The notes beneath the pieces are model-generated. The model ran no database searches. It worked only from the letters and a program-made list of their open reading frames with translations, and was not told the origin of the DNA. A stretch of DNA of 64,000 nt from Mycoplasma sp. Pen4 (GTDB taxonomy: Bacteria; Bacillota_I; Bacilli_A; Mycoplasmatales; Metamycoplasmataceae), in NCBI RefSeq assembly GCF_014352955.1, contig NZ_CP060691.1:558001-622000 (forward strand), in the 5' to 3' direction. Below, one piece after another: positions 23,386-33,893 of this stretch (the stretch's first letter is position 1; every line of letters starts with the position of its first letter). The translations under genes were made by a program, and so were the position numbers.

Positions 23386-26132
23386 TGCTTAATGACGAAA
23401 ATAACCCATATTATAAATATATTTGGTTCGGTAAAAATAAATTGTTAGATGAAAATATTAATCCATATGATTTTGAGTTTAATCAAATGTGGGAATGAAA
23501 TAAAGAAATAAGTATTTTTGCTAGTAATCAGAGAAAATGAAAGGAATACAGCGAAAAACTAAAAGAAATATTTTTCAAGATAACTAAAGAAGATTTAGAA
23601 AAAGTTGTTAATGCACATAGAGAATATAACGAGCCATTAATTAACTATGACATTTTGATTGTTGATATTTGTTCGCATACTGGAACGAATATGCATTTAA
23701 ATGTTGCATACAATGAAAGTGTGAATGACAATAAGAAACACCTATACAATAGAGGTTTACTTCAAAATATTTTATCTGCCAATAAAAATCATAACCCCAA
23801 AATATATAAAGTATATGGTGAGCCGAAAGATTTTGATAGTTATATTGAGGATTACAAAAAACACGTAGGAACTTTTCTGCCACATAATGGAGAAACAAAT
23901 ATAAGTCTTTCCGACTCACAAAAAGAAGCAATTTTAGTAACTTCGCAAATGGAAAAAGAAGTTCTCGCAATTAGTGGGCCGCCAGGAACTGGAAAAACAA
24001 CTCTTCTGAAATCAATTATTGCCAATGAGATTGTTAGTTCAATTATCAATAATGATAAACCAAAACCTCCTTTTATCGTTTGTACTTCCACAAACAATGA
24101 GGCTGTAAAAAATATCATCAGGTCCTTAAAATTAAGTGATAACAATGGATGACAAAAGAAATTTATTTTAAATAGCACAAATGAGTTGGGAATTAATTTA
24201 TTCAAGAATACTTTTGCGTTTTATTTTGCATCAGCTGAATATTTACCAGAAAATGATCCAATACTCGAAATTGCCCAAACATTTGAAGAATCAGGCATAA
24301 TACCTAGTGTTTTATTTGAGTTAAATCAAAAATTAAATGCAGATGAAGTTGAAAAAATAGAAAAAAATATACGAGAATATCTAATGAATATCGGTTATAG
24401 TCAAAAGGATATTAATTTTGGTAGGGGTAAAGACTTACAAAATCTCATAAAAAATGTAATGATCAATTTAATAGATTTAATGAACAAAATATTTGACTTA
24501 CTAAAAAATATTAATAAATTCAACGATTTCAATGTTCTGAATGATGAGATGAATAAAATTTCTCTAAAACTCAAAAAGATCGATTCACTTGATATTAATA
24601 AAAAAAGTATTAAAGATTTTAAATTCTCTAAAATCAAATCAATGTTTTCAAAAAAATATAGATTACATAAAATAGAAGAATTTAACAAAATATTATCTAA
24701 TGATGCAAAATTAAAGGGTGTTGATATTGCATATATTAAACACTCTAATTCTATTAAGAAAAATCTTTCGAATTGATTTGATTTCTTTACCTATGAAAAA
24801 GAAAAATATTTAAATGAGTTTAAAAATAAATCATTTAAAAAAGAAAAGATAAAAGAAGAATTAATTGAATTAGAAAAAATAATTAACTATGTAGAAGAAC
24901 ATTGATATAACTACGGAAAATTAAAAGAAGAAATTAGCAAATTGCGTTATATAGACTTTGATACTCAAAACAAAGTTAATATTGTGAAAAATATTGATAA
25001 GGTTCTTGATTATTCAATTAGAAACGAATGTTTTTGACTTGGTGTTCATTATTATGAATTAGGTTTTATTAGGGAACTAAAATATTTTAACGAATATGTT
25101 TTAGGTAGCGATGCAAGTAAATATGATTGACAAAATGAAACAAAAAGAACTAAAATAATAGAATTATTGTGTCATTTATTTCCAGTATTCACTACAACAT
25201 GCCATAAATTACCGAAACTTTTTAAAATTAAGAAAAAGAATGGTACATATTACATGAAAAAGAATGCTGATCTATTAATAGTAGACGAAGCAGGTCAAAT
25301 TTCTAATAATATTGGATTACTATCATTTGCTTTTGCTGATAAAGCAGTTGTGGTTGGTGATGAAAAACAAATATCGCCCGTTTATGATATTGATAATGAA
25401 TATGAGGAAAAAATATTCGAATTGCTCAGACCTCTTTCTGAATTCGATAATGATTTTTACACATTAAGCAAGAACAACATAATGTCTCTTGCTAAGAATG
25501 TAAGTAATTATTCTTTTGATGAAAATGAAAAAGGAATGATGTTACGTGAACACAGACGTTGTGTTAACGAAATCATCGAGATTTGTAATGAATTATGTTA
25601 TGAGGGTAAATTAAAAGCATTTAGAGGCGATTTTAATACTAAATGTAAGAATAATCCTATCAATTATGCTTTAAAGTTTATTGATAGAGGAAACTCTAAT
25701 GCCGAAAAGAAAAAACAAAGTAAAATAAATACTTTCGAAGCTTATGCTATTTCAGAATGAATTAAAAATAACATGCAAAATTTCAATGATATTAAAGAAG
25801 AATTGTGCATAATCACACCTTTTAAAGAGCAAGAGAAACTTATTAAGAAAAAATTAGAAAACATCGTCGGATCAAATGCATTAAATATAGGAACGGTACA
25901 TAAATTTCAAGGTGGTGAGAAAAAAATAGTTATTTTCAGTACTGTTTATGGACCTAATGACAAAGGGGCATTTTTAAAAACTAATATTGATTTAATAAAT
26001 GTCGCAATTAGTAGAGCAAAGGATACTTTTATTGTTTTTGGTTCAAGAGAATTTATGGAAAAACAAAATCCTAATAGTCCATTAGGAATAATTTATAAAC
26101 ATATTATTGAATATGAAAATAATCACAAATAA
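23385..26132 (+). CDS. Superfamily 1 (Upf1/DNA2-like) helicase
   Basis: 915 residues. SF1 motifs in order: Q-like LSDSQKEA near residue 175, Walker A GPPGTGKTT near 199, motif II LIVDEAGQ near 630, motif III GDEKQISP near 657, LREHRRC near 720, motif V HKFQGGEKK near 838 and motif VI NVAISRAKD near 873. Unusual is the roughly 350-residue Lys/Glu/Asn-rich, partly coiled insertion between motifs Ia and II. No nuclease motif is seen. About ten TGA codons are read as Trp, so it is adapted to this code. An accessory or defence role is only inference from the paired layout and tRNA-flanked position. Confidence 0.88.
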
Positions 26133-26140
26133 CAATTATT

Positions 26141-26175
26141 AAACCTATGTTTGTACCTTACACATAGGTTTTTTA
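26141..26175 (+). terminator. Terminator after the helicase
   Basis: AAACCTATGT pairs with ACATAGGTTT around an 11-base loop, followed by T residues. Confidence 0.75.
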
Positions 26176-26227
26176 GTTATATTTTTTAACAGAAAAAGAA
26201 TATAAAATTTAGTAAAATTATATTAAT

Positions 26228-27235
26228 ATGAATAACAATCAGAAAACATGGGGTGTTCTTGGTACAGGAGCATTCGGGAGCGCATTAGCTAATGTACTTA
26301 CAAAAAACGGACATGAAGTTTTAATGTATGGAATCGCACAAGATGAAATAGATGATATTAACTCAGGATGCAATAGAAAATTCTTTAATGAAACCAAATT
26401 TGCAAACGAGCATTTAATTAGTGCAACAAATAACTTAGAAACTTTCTTAAATAAAGTAAATACTGTTATTTTAGCAGTTCCATCTATAGCTGTAGAACCA
26501 TTATTAAAACAAGTTTGTCAAATATTAGGAGATAGACAAATTGATTTAGTTAATTTATCTAAAGGTTTAGAACCAAAAACTAAAGAATTCTTTTCTAAAT
26601 ATATTAATTCTAATTTTGGTAAAAACATTTCAAATTTTGCTTCAATTATGGGACCGTCATTCGCTATTGAAGTATTTAATCAAAAATTAACAATGGTTAA
26701 TATTGTGGGTAGAAACTTAGAATTTAATCAATCAATTGCAAAAGACTTAAATAATGAGTTTTTCTACGTTAAACCATATAGCGATATTTCCGGAGCAGAA
26801 TTATTCTCAGCTTTAAAAAATGTTTTAGCAATTGGAATGGGTATTTGTTCTATATTATATCCAGGACAAAATTCACATGCTGGACTTTTAACACTTGGAA
26901 CAAGTGAAATATATCAAGTTTATAAATCTATTTATCCAGAAGGTGAATGTACAATTGGTTACCATTTTTCATCAATTGGAGATATTTTCTTAACTTGTTC
27001 ATCAACTACAAGTAGAAACTTTACATTTGGTACACAGATTGCCAAATTAGGTATAGATCAAGCATTAAAAGAGCAAAAATTAACAATTGAAGGTTATGAC
27101 ACTGCTAAAACTTTAGTTAAATTAATTAACGAATTCAACATCCAAGACATACCATTTTTAAGAAACATAACTGAGATTCTTTTCGATCATAAAGATCACA
27201 ATTTGATTTTAGATATGTTTAAAAAATCAATATAA
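26228..27235 (+). CDS. gpsA: NAD(P)H-dependent glycerol-3-phosphate dehydrogenase
   Basis: Reduces dihydroxyacetone phosphate to sn-glycerol 3-phosphate for lipid synthesis; 335 residues. The Rossmann motif is GVLGTGAFGSALANVL at residues 10-25. The segments NLSKGLEPKTKEF, MGPSFAIEV and KNVLAIGMGI, which contains the catalytic Lys, are conserved. The start has no Shine-Dalgarno and TAAAAT lies at 26213-26218, so the mRNA is probably nearly leaderless. It is flanked by a terminator upstream. Confidence 0.95.
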   Translation: MNNNQKTWGVLGTGAFGSALANVLTKNGHEVLMYGIAQDEIDDINSGCNRKFFNETKFANEHLISATNNLETFLNKVNTVILAVPSIAVEPLLKQVCQILGDRQIDLVNLSKGLEPKTKEFFSKYINSNFGKNISNFASIMGPSFAIEVFNQKLTMVNIVGRNLEFNQSIAKDLNNEFFYVKPYSDISGAELFSALKNVLAIGMGICSILYPGQNSHAGLLTLGTSEIYQVYKSIYPEGECTIGYHFSSIGDIFLTCSSTTSRNFTFGTQIAKLGIDQALKEQKLTIEGYDTAKTLVKLINEFNIQDIPFLRNITEILFDHKDHNLILDMFKKSI

Positions 27236-27322
27236 AAAACAATAAAAACAATGTAAAATATTAATAATAAATTTTATATATAAGAGTTTGTTTAATAAAA
27301 ACAAGTTCTGAAAGGTTGTAAA

Positions 27323-28642
27323 ATGCAAAAAATTAAACACACAGTAAACAATGAAAAAGCTGAATTAACAGTTAGCTACTTAGTTGAAAAGGAAGTTTTT
27401 GATAAAAAACTTGAAGAAAACTTAGAAGCACTTGCTAAAAATGTAAAAATCAAAGGTTACAGAGCTGGTACAGCACCAATCGAAAAACGTAAACAAGCTG
27501 TAAACCCAGATAAATTATTTGAAGTAACAGCAAGATACTTTAACGATATTCACTCAAAAGATATTTTTGAATACATTAAAAACGAAAAAATCGAAATTAG
27601 TTCATACCCATTTGTATCATTCGACTTGAAAGAAGAAGGTTTCATGATTGAATTCAAATTCATCATTCAACCTAAATTTGATGAAGCAGATATGTCAAAA
27701 TTCACATACGAATATAAAGACATTAAAGCAACAGAAAAAGATATCGAAGATGCTATTAAAGAACTTGAAACAAACCTTTCTACTGAATTAGAAATCAAAG
27801 AAGGAACAACATTAGAAGGAGATAAAGTAATTATCGACTTTAAAGGTTTCATTGATGATGAAGCATTCGAAGGTGGGGAAGCAAAAGGATACGCTTTAAC
27901 ATTAGGATCTAAAACATTTATTAATGGTTTTGAAGATCAATTAGTTAACAAAGAAATTGGTTGAGAAGGTGACGTGGTTGTTACATTCCCACAAGATTAC
28001 TTTGTAAAAGAATACAGAGGAAAAGAAGCAGTATTCCAAGTTAAAATCAACTCAGTAAGAAGAGCAAACCCTGTTAAATTAACTGATGAAGTTATTAAAG
28101 GATTTAATGATCCAAAAATTTCTTCAGTTGAAGAATTTAAAGCAACACTTGCTGAAAACATTAAAGTTAGAAAATTCATTGAAAACAATGTTGAATTCTA
28201 CACATCAGTTGTTGATCAATTAATCGAAAACGCTAATCCAGTTGTTCATGAAAAATTACTTGAACCATTCAAAGCAGAAAGCAAAAAACAATTCGAAAAC
28301 TCATTAAAACAATATGGTATTAAAAAACAAGAATACTTACACTTAATCAAATCAACAGAAGATGATTTAGATAAAGAATTCGAAAAAGAAGCTTTAAAAC
28401 AAGTATTAAAAATGGAAGCTCACAAATTCTTAACACGTACATTCAAAGTTGAAGCAACAGAAGATCAAATTAAAACATTTACAGATGAATTTGTTAAATT
28501 TGGTTTTGGAGCAAATGAAGCAGCTAACTTTGTAAACTCATCATTAAGAATGTCATTAATCCTTGCTAAATTCAAACCAGAATTAGCTGAAAAATTAGAA
28601 AAAGATTTTGTTGAACTTACACAATCAAAAGAAGAAAAATAA
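27323..28642 (+). CDS. tig: Trigger factor (peptidyl-prolyl isomerase chaperone)
   Basis: Ribosome-associated chaperone of 439 residues. The N-terminal ribosome-binding region contains the GYRAGTAPIEKRK variant of the signature GFRxGxxP. The FKBP-type domain spans about residues 150-245 (DKVIIDFKGFIDDEAFEGG onward), with one TGA read as Trp inside it. The C-terminal helical chaperone domain follows. The Shine-Dalgarno is GAAAGG. It is a single gene with its own terminator. Confidence 0.95.
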
Positions 28643-28651
28643 TTCATATAA

Positions 28652-28678
28652 GAGAATTGCGAAAGCAATTCTTTTTTT
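28652..28678 (+). terminator. Terminator after tig
   Basis: AGAATTGC-GAAA-GCAATTCT hairpin followed by TTTTTT. Confidence 0.88.
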
Positions 28679-28713
28679 ATGTCTTTCAATCATTTTAGGG
28701 AGATAGAAAATTA

Positions 28714-28735
28714 AATAGGTTAACACCTATTTTTA
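28714..28735 (+). terminator. Second terminator-like hairpin after tig
   Basis: AATAGGT-TAAC-ACCTATT followed by TTT. Confidence 0.5.
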
Positions 28736-28770
28736 GTACTTTTACTTTTAAAACAAAACAAGACAAATTA

Positions 28771-28970
28771 AAGATGATCAGTTATAAATTGTAGACTAAT
28801 GTTAAATTAGATTTAGATTATCATGCTTTAAAATGAATAGTTTATTACAAAAGAATAACTAGGAACATTAAGAGGTTAAGAAACACTAATAACACATGCT
28901 TATAGGCATTGAACAAAGTAAGTAATGATAATCTACATCTTTGTGATTTTAGTCTCTATAAAGCGACTTA
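28771..28970 (+). pseudogene. Possible decayed coding sequence in the tig-rplO gap
   Basis: The 514-base gap between convergent tig and rplO has no intact gene. One plus-strand frame reads protein-like segments such as LDYHALKWIVYYKRITRN and ALNKVSNDNLHLCDFSLYK, separated by stop codons. This could be the remnant of a lost gene such as a transposase, or chance. No start, Shine-Dalgarno or recognised domain supports it. Confidence 0.25.
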
Positions 28971-29039
28971 ATGATATATTTATCAACTTCTAACTAGTTA
29001 AATTAAGCTTGGTTTATCATGTGAATGGAGAAATTAAAA

Positions 29040-29074
29040 AAAACTACTTCAATTATTACGTTGTTGAAGTAGTT
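29040..29074 (-). terminator. Second terminator of the ribosomal protein operon
   Basis: On the minus strand AACTACTTCAA pairs with TTGAAGTAGTT and is followed by a long T-run. It lies about 35 bases beyond the first terminator. Confidence 0.75.
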
Positions 29075-29105
29075 ATTAAGATCTATATCCCTTTATAAAG
29101 GCATA

Positions 29106-29143
29106 AAAAAATAAAGACATTTATTATGCATGTCTTTATTTTG
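29106..29143 (-). terminator. Terminator after rplO
   Basis: On the minus strand AAAATAAAGACAT and ATGTCTTTATTTT form a long stem ending in a T-tract. Confidence 0.85.
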
Positions 29144-29156
29144 AAGTTATTAGTTA

Positions 29157-29597
29157 TTATAATTCTACTACTTGTCCACCAGCTGCTTCAACTGCTGCTT
29201 TAGCTGTTGCAGATGCTTTGTGTACGTAAATAGTAACATTTTTTGTAAGTGTTCCGTTTCCTAAAAGTTTAACTGGTGTAGTTTTCTTAATAAGACCTGA
29301 ATCAAATAAGTTTTCAAAAGTAATTGTGTCTCCAGCATTGAAACGAGCTTCGATATCTTTTAAGTTAACAACTTGGTATTCGATGTGGTTTACATTTGTA
29401 AATCCACGTTTACCAATTCTACGGAATCAAGGAGTTTGTCCCCCTTCGAATCCTAATCTGTGTCCTTTACGTTTGTTTTGACCTGATTGTCCCTTACCTG
29501 CTTGTTTTCCTTTACCTGCTGCGTGTCCACGACCTTTACGGTGTTTTTCTGGTCTTGAACCTTCTGCGTATGATAATGTGTGTAATTTAATAGCCAT
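29157..29597 (-). CDS. rplO: Ribosomal protein L15
   Basis: 50S protein of 146 residues. The Gly/Lys-rich N-terminus [20 protein letters not shown] and the [17 protein letters not shown] segment, whose Trp is a TGA codon, are characteristic. Start one base after the rpsE stop. It is the last gene of this block. In most bacteria secY and adk follow here, but in this genome they sit at 46683-48730 and two terminators close the operon. Confidence 0.96.
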
Positions 29598-29598
29598 A

Positions 29599-30231
29599 TT
29601 ATTCAAAGTCCTTTACTTGTTTATCTCTGATGTCAGCGATTTCTTCAACTGTTCTAAGTTGTTGTAAAGCTTTAACTGTTGCTTTAACAACGTTAGCTTT
29701 TGAACGTGATCCGTATGTTTTTGTAACAATGTCGGTGTAACCTGCTAATTCAACAACGGCACGAACTGTACCAGAAGCGATAAGTCCTTTTCCTTTTGGA
29801 GCTGGTTTTAATAATACACGTGATGCAAGGAATTTAGCTTTGATTTCGTGAGGGATTGTTCCATTTACAAGCGGTACGTTAACAAGGTTGTTTTGAGCGT
29901 CTTTAATAGCTTTTTTAATTGCATCTGGAACTTCGTTTGCTTTACCGTGTCCAAATCCAACGCTACCTTTTTTGTTTCCTACAACAACGAATGCTGAGAA
30001 ACTAAATCTTCTTCCACCTTTAACAACTTTTGTAACACGTGCAATGTCAACAACTTTTTCTGAGTATTCAGATTCAAATTTTTGGTTACGTGATCTTCTT
30101 GGACCACCATTACGTCTTGGACGGTTGTTGTTATCTGATTTATCGTGAGGTTTTCTAACTGTTCTAACAGCTTTTTTAGCTGTAACTTCTTGTGTACCTG
30201 TTACAGTAACTTTTTCTTGTTGTTTTTCCAT
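29599..30231 (-). CDS. rpsE: Ribosomal protein S5
   Basis: 30S protein of 210 residues, important for decoding accuracy. The double-stranded RNA-binding part begins near [22 protein letters not shown]. The core [15 protein letters not shown]-like segment appears as [19 protein letters not shown]. An N-terminal extension of about 55 charged residues (Lys, Arg, Asn, Thr) precedes the core, as in several mycoplasma S5 proteins. One base separates it from rplR. Confidence 0.96.
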   Translation of the reverse strand: MEKQQEKVTVTGTQEVTAKKAVRTVRKPHDKSDNNNRPRRNGGPRRSRNQKFESEYSEKVVDIARVTKVVKGGRRFSFSAFVVVGNKKGSVGFGHGKANEVPDAIKKAIKDAQNNLVNVPLVNGTIPHEIKAKFLASRVLLKPAPKGKGLIASGTVRAVVELAGYTDIVTKTYGSRSKANVVKATVKALQQLRTVEEIADIRDKQVKDFE

Positions 30232-30232
30232 A

Positions 30233-30586
30233 TTAGAATTTAACTCCTTCTGCTCTTACTGCTTCTGCAAATGCTTTAACACGTCCGTGGTAAATGTATC
30301 CACCACGATCGAATACTACTTCTGTAACTCCAAGAGCTTTGATTTTTTGTCCCATTACTTTACCTAATTCTGCTGCAGCTGCTACGTTACCTGCGTATTT
30401 TCCACCTTTAACAAGTGTTGTAACGCTAGCTAATGTAACACCTTTTGTGTCGTCGATTAATTGTGCATAAAAGTTTTGGTGTGATTTGAAAACGTTTAAA
30501 CGTGGTTTTGATGCTGTACCAAAAATGTTTTGACGAAGACGTGTGTGTTTAATTTTTCTAGCTTGATTTCTTGATTTAGCTTTCAT
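30233..30586 (-). CDS. rplR: Ribosomal protein L18
   Basis: 5S rRNA-binding protein, 117 residues. Conserved parts are [23 protein letters not shown] and the terminal [20 protein letters not shown] chose the ATG at 30586, which follows AGGTG at normal spacing; an upstream in-frame GTG at 30595 is less likely. Its 5S partner gene is not in the window. Confidence 0.95.
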   Translation of the reverse strand: MKAKSRNQARKIKHTRLRQNIFGTASKPRLNVFKSHQNFYAQLIDDTKGVTLASVTTLVKGGKYAGNVAAAAELGKVMGQKIKALGVTEVVFDRGGYIYHGRVKAFAEAVRAEGVKF

Positions 30587-30613
30587 ATTTTTCACCTAAT
30601 AGCATCTAAATTA

Positions 30614-31153
30614 TTATTTAGAAGCCGTTTTCCCTTCTTTACGTCTGATTTGTTCACCTTTGTATGCAATACCTTTACCTGAGTAAACGTTAGGTTTTCT
30701 AATTGCACGAACGACTGCTGCAAAATGTCCAACTTTTTCTTTGTCGATTCCGAAAACTGAAACTTCTGTTGGTTTAGCAACTGTAACTGTAACTTCTGCT
30801 GGAACTTGTTTTGATACTGGGTGGCTATATCCAGCGTTAACTACAAGAGTTTCACCTCTTAATTCAGCTTTGTACCCAACCCCTTTGATTTCAAGGTCGA
30901 TACGGAAACCTTCTGATACACCTTTGATCATGTTTGCTAAAAGTGCATTAGTTGTTCCGTGTAATTGTTTTGTGTGCTTTTCTTCGTTAGCACGAGTTGT
31001 TGTAACTTGGTCATTTTCTACTGTAATTGTAATTAAAGGATTGAAGGTTCTTGTTAATGTTCCATGTTTTCCTGAAACTGTTGCTGTGTTTCCTTCTAAA
31101 GTAACTGTTGTACCTTGAGGGATTGTAATAACACGATTTCCAACACGTGACAT
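30614..31153 (-). CDS. rplF: Ribosomal protein L6
   Basis: 50S protein near the factor-binding site, 179 residues, full length. It begins MSRVGNRVITIPQGTTV and contains the duplicated fold with LEIKGVGYKAELRGETLVVNAGYSHPV. The C-terminal KPNVYSGKGIAYKGEQIRRKEGK is highly conserved. Confidence 0.97.
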   Translation of the reverse strand: MSRVGNRVITIPQGTTVTLEGNTATVSGKHGTLTRTFNPLITITVENDQVTTTRANEEKHTKQLHGTTNALLANMIKGVSEGFRIDLEIKGVGYKAELRGETLVVNAGYSHPVSKQVPAEVTVTVAKPTEVSVFGIDKEKVGHFAAVVRAIRKPNVYSGKGIAYKGEQIRRKEGKTASK

Positions 31154-31163
31154 ATATACCTAC

Positions 31164-31559
31164 CTATCAAATGTAAGCGATGATTTCACCACCCACATTT
31201 TCCTTCTTGGCGTTTGAACCTGTCATAAGACCTTTTGATGTAGAAATAATAACTGTACCAAATCCTGATAAAACTGTAGGAATTTCATCTGCTTTAACGT
31301 AAACTCTAAGACCTGGTTTTGAAACTCTCTTGAAGTCAACGATTGCTGATTTGTTCTTTTTGTATTTTAATGTAACAACAATAGCTTTTTCGACACCTTC
31401 TCCTGTTACAGAGTAAGATGCAATGTACCCTTCTTCTAAAATAAGCTTAACAATTGCTTCTTTTTTAGCAGAATAAGGAATTGAAACTGTTTTATGTTTT
31501 CTAATGTTAGCGTTCTTAATACGAACAACTAAGTCTGAAATTGGATCTGTAATAAACAT
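31164..31559 (-). CDS. rpsH: Ribosomal protein S8
   Basis: 16S-binding protein of 131 residues; in E. coli it also represses the spc operon. Conserved features are FITDPISDLVVRIKNANIRK at the start and TSKGLMTGSNAKKENVGGE near the end. The final residue is Trp encoded by TGA, followed by TAG, matching the usual S8 C-terminus. The ATG at 31559 is used; an in-frame TTG three codons earlier is less likely. Confidence 0.95.
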
Positions 31560-31561
31560 AA

Positions 31562-31747
31562 TTATCAACTCGCTTTCTTAATACCTGGAATTTTACCTTC
31601 GTGTGCAAGGTTTCTGAAACAAATACGGCATACTTTGTATTTTCTTAAAACTGAATGTGGACGTCCACATAATTCACAACGTGTGTAAGCACGTGTAGAA
31701 AACTTAGGTTGACGTTTTGCTTTTTCGATTAATGCTTTTCTCGCCAT
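31562..31747 (-). CDS. rpsZ: Ribosomal protein S14 type Z (zinc-binding)
   Basis: 61 residues with two CxxC pairs (CELC and CRIC) that form the zinc ribbon of the short S14 form. The C-terminus is KKASW, with Trp as TGA, exactly the usual ending. Start codon overlaps the rplE stop (TAATG). Confidence 0.96.
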
Positions 31748-32292
31748 TATTTAGCTCCTTTTTTTTCAAATGGTACACCTAAAGATTCAAGTAATGTTCT
31801 TGCTTCTTCATTTGTTTTAGCTGTTGTTACAATAATAACGTCAAGTCCTTTAATTCTACGAATTTTATCGAACTCGATTTCTGGGAAGATGATTTCTTCT
31901 TTAATTCCTAAGTTGTAGTTTCCTCTTCCGTCGAATGCTTTAGGATTTGCACCACGGAAATCACGGATACGTGGCATTGCCACATTGATTAATTTATCTA
32001 AGAATTCTCACATTCTTTCTCTACGAAGAGTAACTTTACCCCCCATAGGCATTCCTTCACGAAGTTTTCATGAAGCGTTTGATTTCTTAGCTTTTGTTTG
32101 GAAAGGTTTTTGAGATGAAATAAGTGTTAACTCATTTAAAACTTCTTCGATTGCTTTAGAGTTGTTGATTTCTTTACCAGCTGTCATGTTTAAAACAACT
32201 TTTTCGATTCTTGGAACTTCCATTGATGATTTGTATTGGTATTTTTCTTTTAAAGCAGGTACTGCTTTTTCTAAATAAACGTTTTTGAGCAT
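31747..32292 (-). CDS. rplE: Ribosomal protein L5
   Basis: 5S rRNA-binding protein of the central protuberance, 181 residues. Features are [30 protein letters not shown] with TGA as Trp, and [19 protein letters not shown] place the start at 32292; an in-frame alternative ten codons upstream would run into rplX. Confidence 0.96.
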
Positions 32293-32293
32293 A

Positions 32294-32626
32294 TTAAATT
32301 TCCTTTTCAGTCTTTCTAGCAACTCTTACTTTGTTACCTTTATCATCAAATTTGAATCCAATTTTTGATCTTTGAGCAGCTTTGTCTTTTGAAGCTTTCT
32401 TAACTAAGAAAGCGATGTTTGATACGTGGATTGGAGCTTCTTTTTCTGTAATTGAACCATCTTGGTTTTGTTGTGTAGGCTTGTTGTGTTTTTTAATAAT
32501 GTTAAGGTCTTTAACGATAACTCTGTTTTCTTTACGTAACACTCTTTCGATTGTTCCGATTCTTCCCTTTTCTTTTCCTGCGATTACAATAACTTCGTCG
32601 TTTTTCTTGAATTTAATTTTGTTCAT
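32294..32626 (-). CDS. rplX: Ribosomal protein L24
   Basis: 50S assembly-initiator protein, 110 residues. The KOW motif is [20 protein letters not shown]. The segment [25 protein letters not shown] follows typical L24 organisation. One base separates it from rplE. Confidence 0.96.
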   Translation of the reverse strand: MNKIKFKKNDEVIVIAGKEKGRIGTIERVLRKENRVIVKDLNIIKKHNKPTQQNQDGSITEKEAPIHVSNIAFLVKKASKDKAAQRSKIGFKFDDKGNKVRVARKTEKEI

Positions 32627-32643
32627 AATTTCTAACTCCTTGA

Positions 32644-33009
32644 TTAAAGTACTTCCGGTGCAAGTGAAACGATTTTAGGGAATTTTTCACGTAATTCACG
32701 TGCTACTGGACCGAACACACGTGTTCCACGTGGTGTAAGATCTTCTTTAATAATAACAACTGCGTTATCGTCGAAACGGATGTATGAACCATTGTTACGG
32801 TGAACACCGTATGATGATCTAACAACAACCGCTTTAACAACTTGACCTTCTTTTACCATTCCGTTTGGAATAGCTTTTTTAACTGAACATACAATGATAT
32901 CACCGATATTTGCCACTTTTTTCTTTGAACCACCTAAAATACGGATAACACCGATTTCTTTAGCACCTGAGTTATCTGCAACGGTTGCACGTGATAATTC
33001 GTGTAACAT
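32644..33009 (-). CDS. rplN: Ribosomal protein L14
   Basis: 50S subunit-interface protein, 121 residues. Contains [42 protein letters not shown] and [14 protein letters not shown], the best conserved parts of the family. A Shine-Dalgarno-like GGAG precedes the next gene rather than this one; spacing to rpsQ is one base. Confidence 0.97.
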   Translation of the reverse strand: MLHELSRATVADNSGAKEIGVIRILGGSKKKVANIGDIIVCSVKKAIPNGMVKEGQVVKAVVVRSSYGVHRNNGSYIRFDDNAVVIIKEDLTPRGTRVFGPVARELREKFPKIVSLAPEVL

Positions 33010-33010
33010 A

Positions 33011-33280
33011 TTAGTTTTGTCCTTCTCTTGCAGCTTGTTTTACTGAAACAAGTCTGAAACGTTTTGTTTTTGAAAGTGGTCTTGTTTCCATAATAACAAC
33101 AAAGTCATTTAATTTTGCAACTTCGTTTTCATCATGAACGGCAAATCTTTTTGTTGATTTGTAACGTTTTGAGTATAATGGGTGTTTTTTGTATGTATCT
33201 ACAGCAACGATGATAGTTTTTGCTGTTTTACCAGCAGAAACAACTGTACCTACTAATGTTTTTCTTGTGTTTCTTTCCAT
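33011..33280 (-). CDS. rpsQ: Ribosomal protein S17
   Basis: 16S-binding OB-fold protein, 89 residues. Shows [44 protein letters not shown] and [14 protein letters not shown]. Starts two bases after the rpmC stop. Confidence 0.96.
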   Translation of the reverse strand: MERNTRKTLVGTVVSAGKTAKTIIVAVDTYKKHPLYSKRYKSTKRFAVHDENEVAKLNDFVVIMETRPLSKTKRFRLVSVKQAAREGQN

Positions 33281-33282
33281 AA

Positions 33283-33474
33283 TTATTTAGCTCCTTTTTC
33301 ATTTAAAGCTGTTAAAACTTTAGCAATATCTTTTCTGATACTTGCGATTTTATGTGTTTCTTTTAAATCACCTGTTACATTTCTATATCTTAAAGTAAAT
33401 AATTCAGCTTTTAAATCAGCAACTAATTGTAATAATTCATCAACTGATTTGTTTTTTAAATCTTTATAAAGCAT
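33283..33474 (-). CDS. rpmC: Ribosomal protein L29
   Basis: 63-residue helical hairpin protein at the peptide exit tunnel, where trigger factor docks. Contains [21 protein letters not shown] and a second helix ending in [10 protein letters not shown]. Start overlaps the rplP stop (TAATG). Confidence 0.95.
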   Translation of the reverse strand: MLYKDLKNKSVDELLQLVADLKAELFTLRYRNVTGDLKETHKIASIRKDIAKVLTALNEKGAK

Positions 33475-33893
33475 TATTTATCTCCTTCTCTTTTAACGAT
33501 TCTTCATTTAACAGGTAATTTGTGTCCAGCTAAACGTAAAGCATCACGTGCTACGTCTTCTGGAACTCCTCCAACTTCAAACATCATTGTGTTTACTTTA
33601 ACTGCTGCGTATCATACATCAGGTGTTCCTTTCCCTGATCCCATACGAACTCCAATTGGTTTAGAAGTTTTTGAATGGTGAGGGAAAATACGGATAATAA
33701 CGTCCCCTTCACGACCCATTCTACGTGTAGCAGCAATACGAGCTGATTCAATTTGACGTGATGTAATTCAAGCTGATGTTGTAGCTTGAAGTCCAAACTC
33801 ACCAAATGCTACTGTATTACCTTTTGTAGCTTTACGTTTGTCGTGTCTTACAAGGAATGGTTTTCTATATTTAGTTCTTTTTGGTTGAAGCAT
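33474..33893 (-). CDS. rplP: Ribosomal protein L16
   Basis: 50S protein of 139 residues near the A-site tRNA elbow. Features: [11 protein letters not shown] at the start, [20 protein letters not shown] with TGA as Trp, and [21 protein letters not shown]. It is coupled on both sides by TAATG overlaps. Confidence 0.96.

Noticed and set aside
22782-26180. Integration of the helicase locus at tRNA-Trp by a tyrosine recombinase
   Set aside because: No integrase gene and no repeat of the tRNA 3' end was found downstream; only the adjacency remains.
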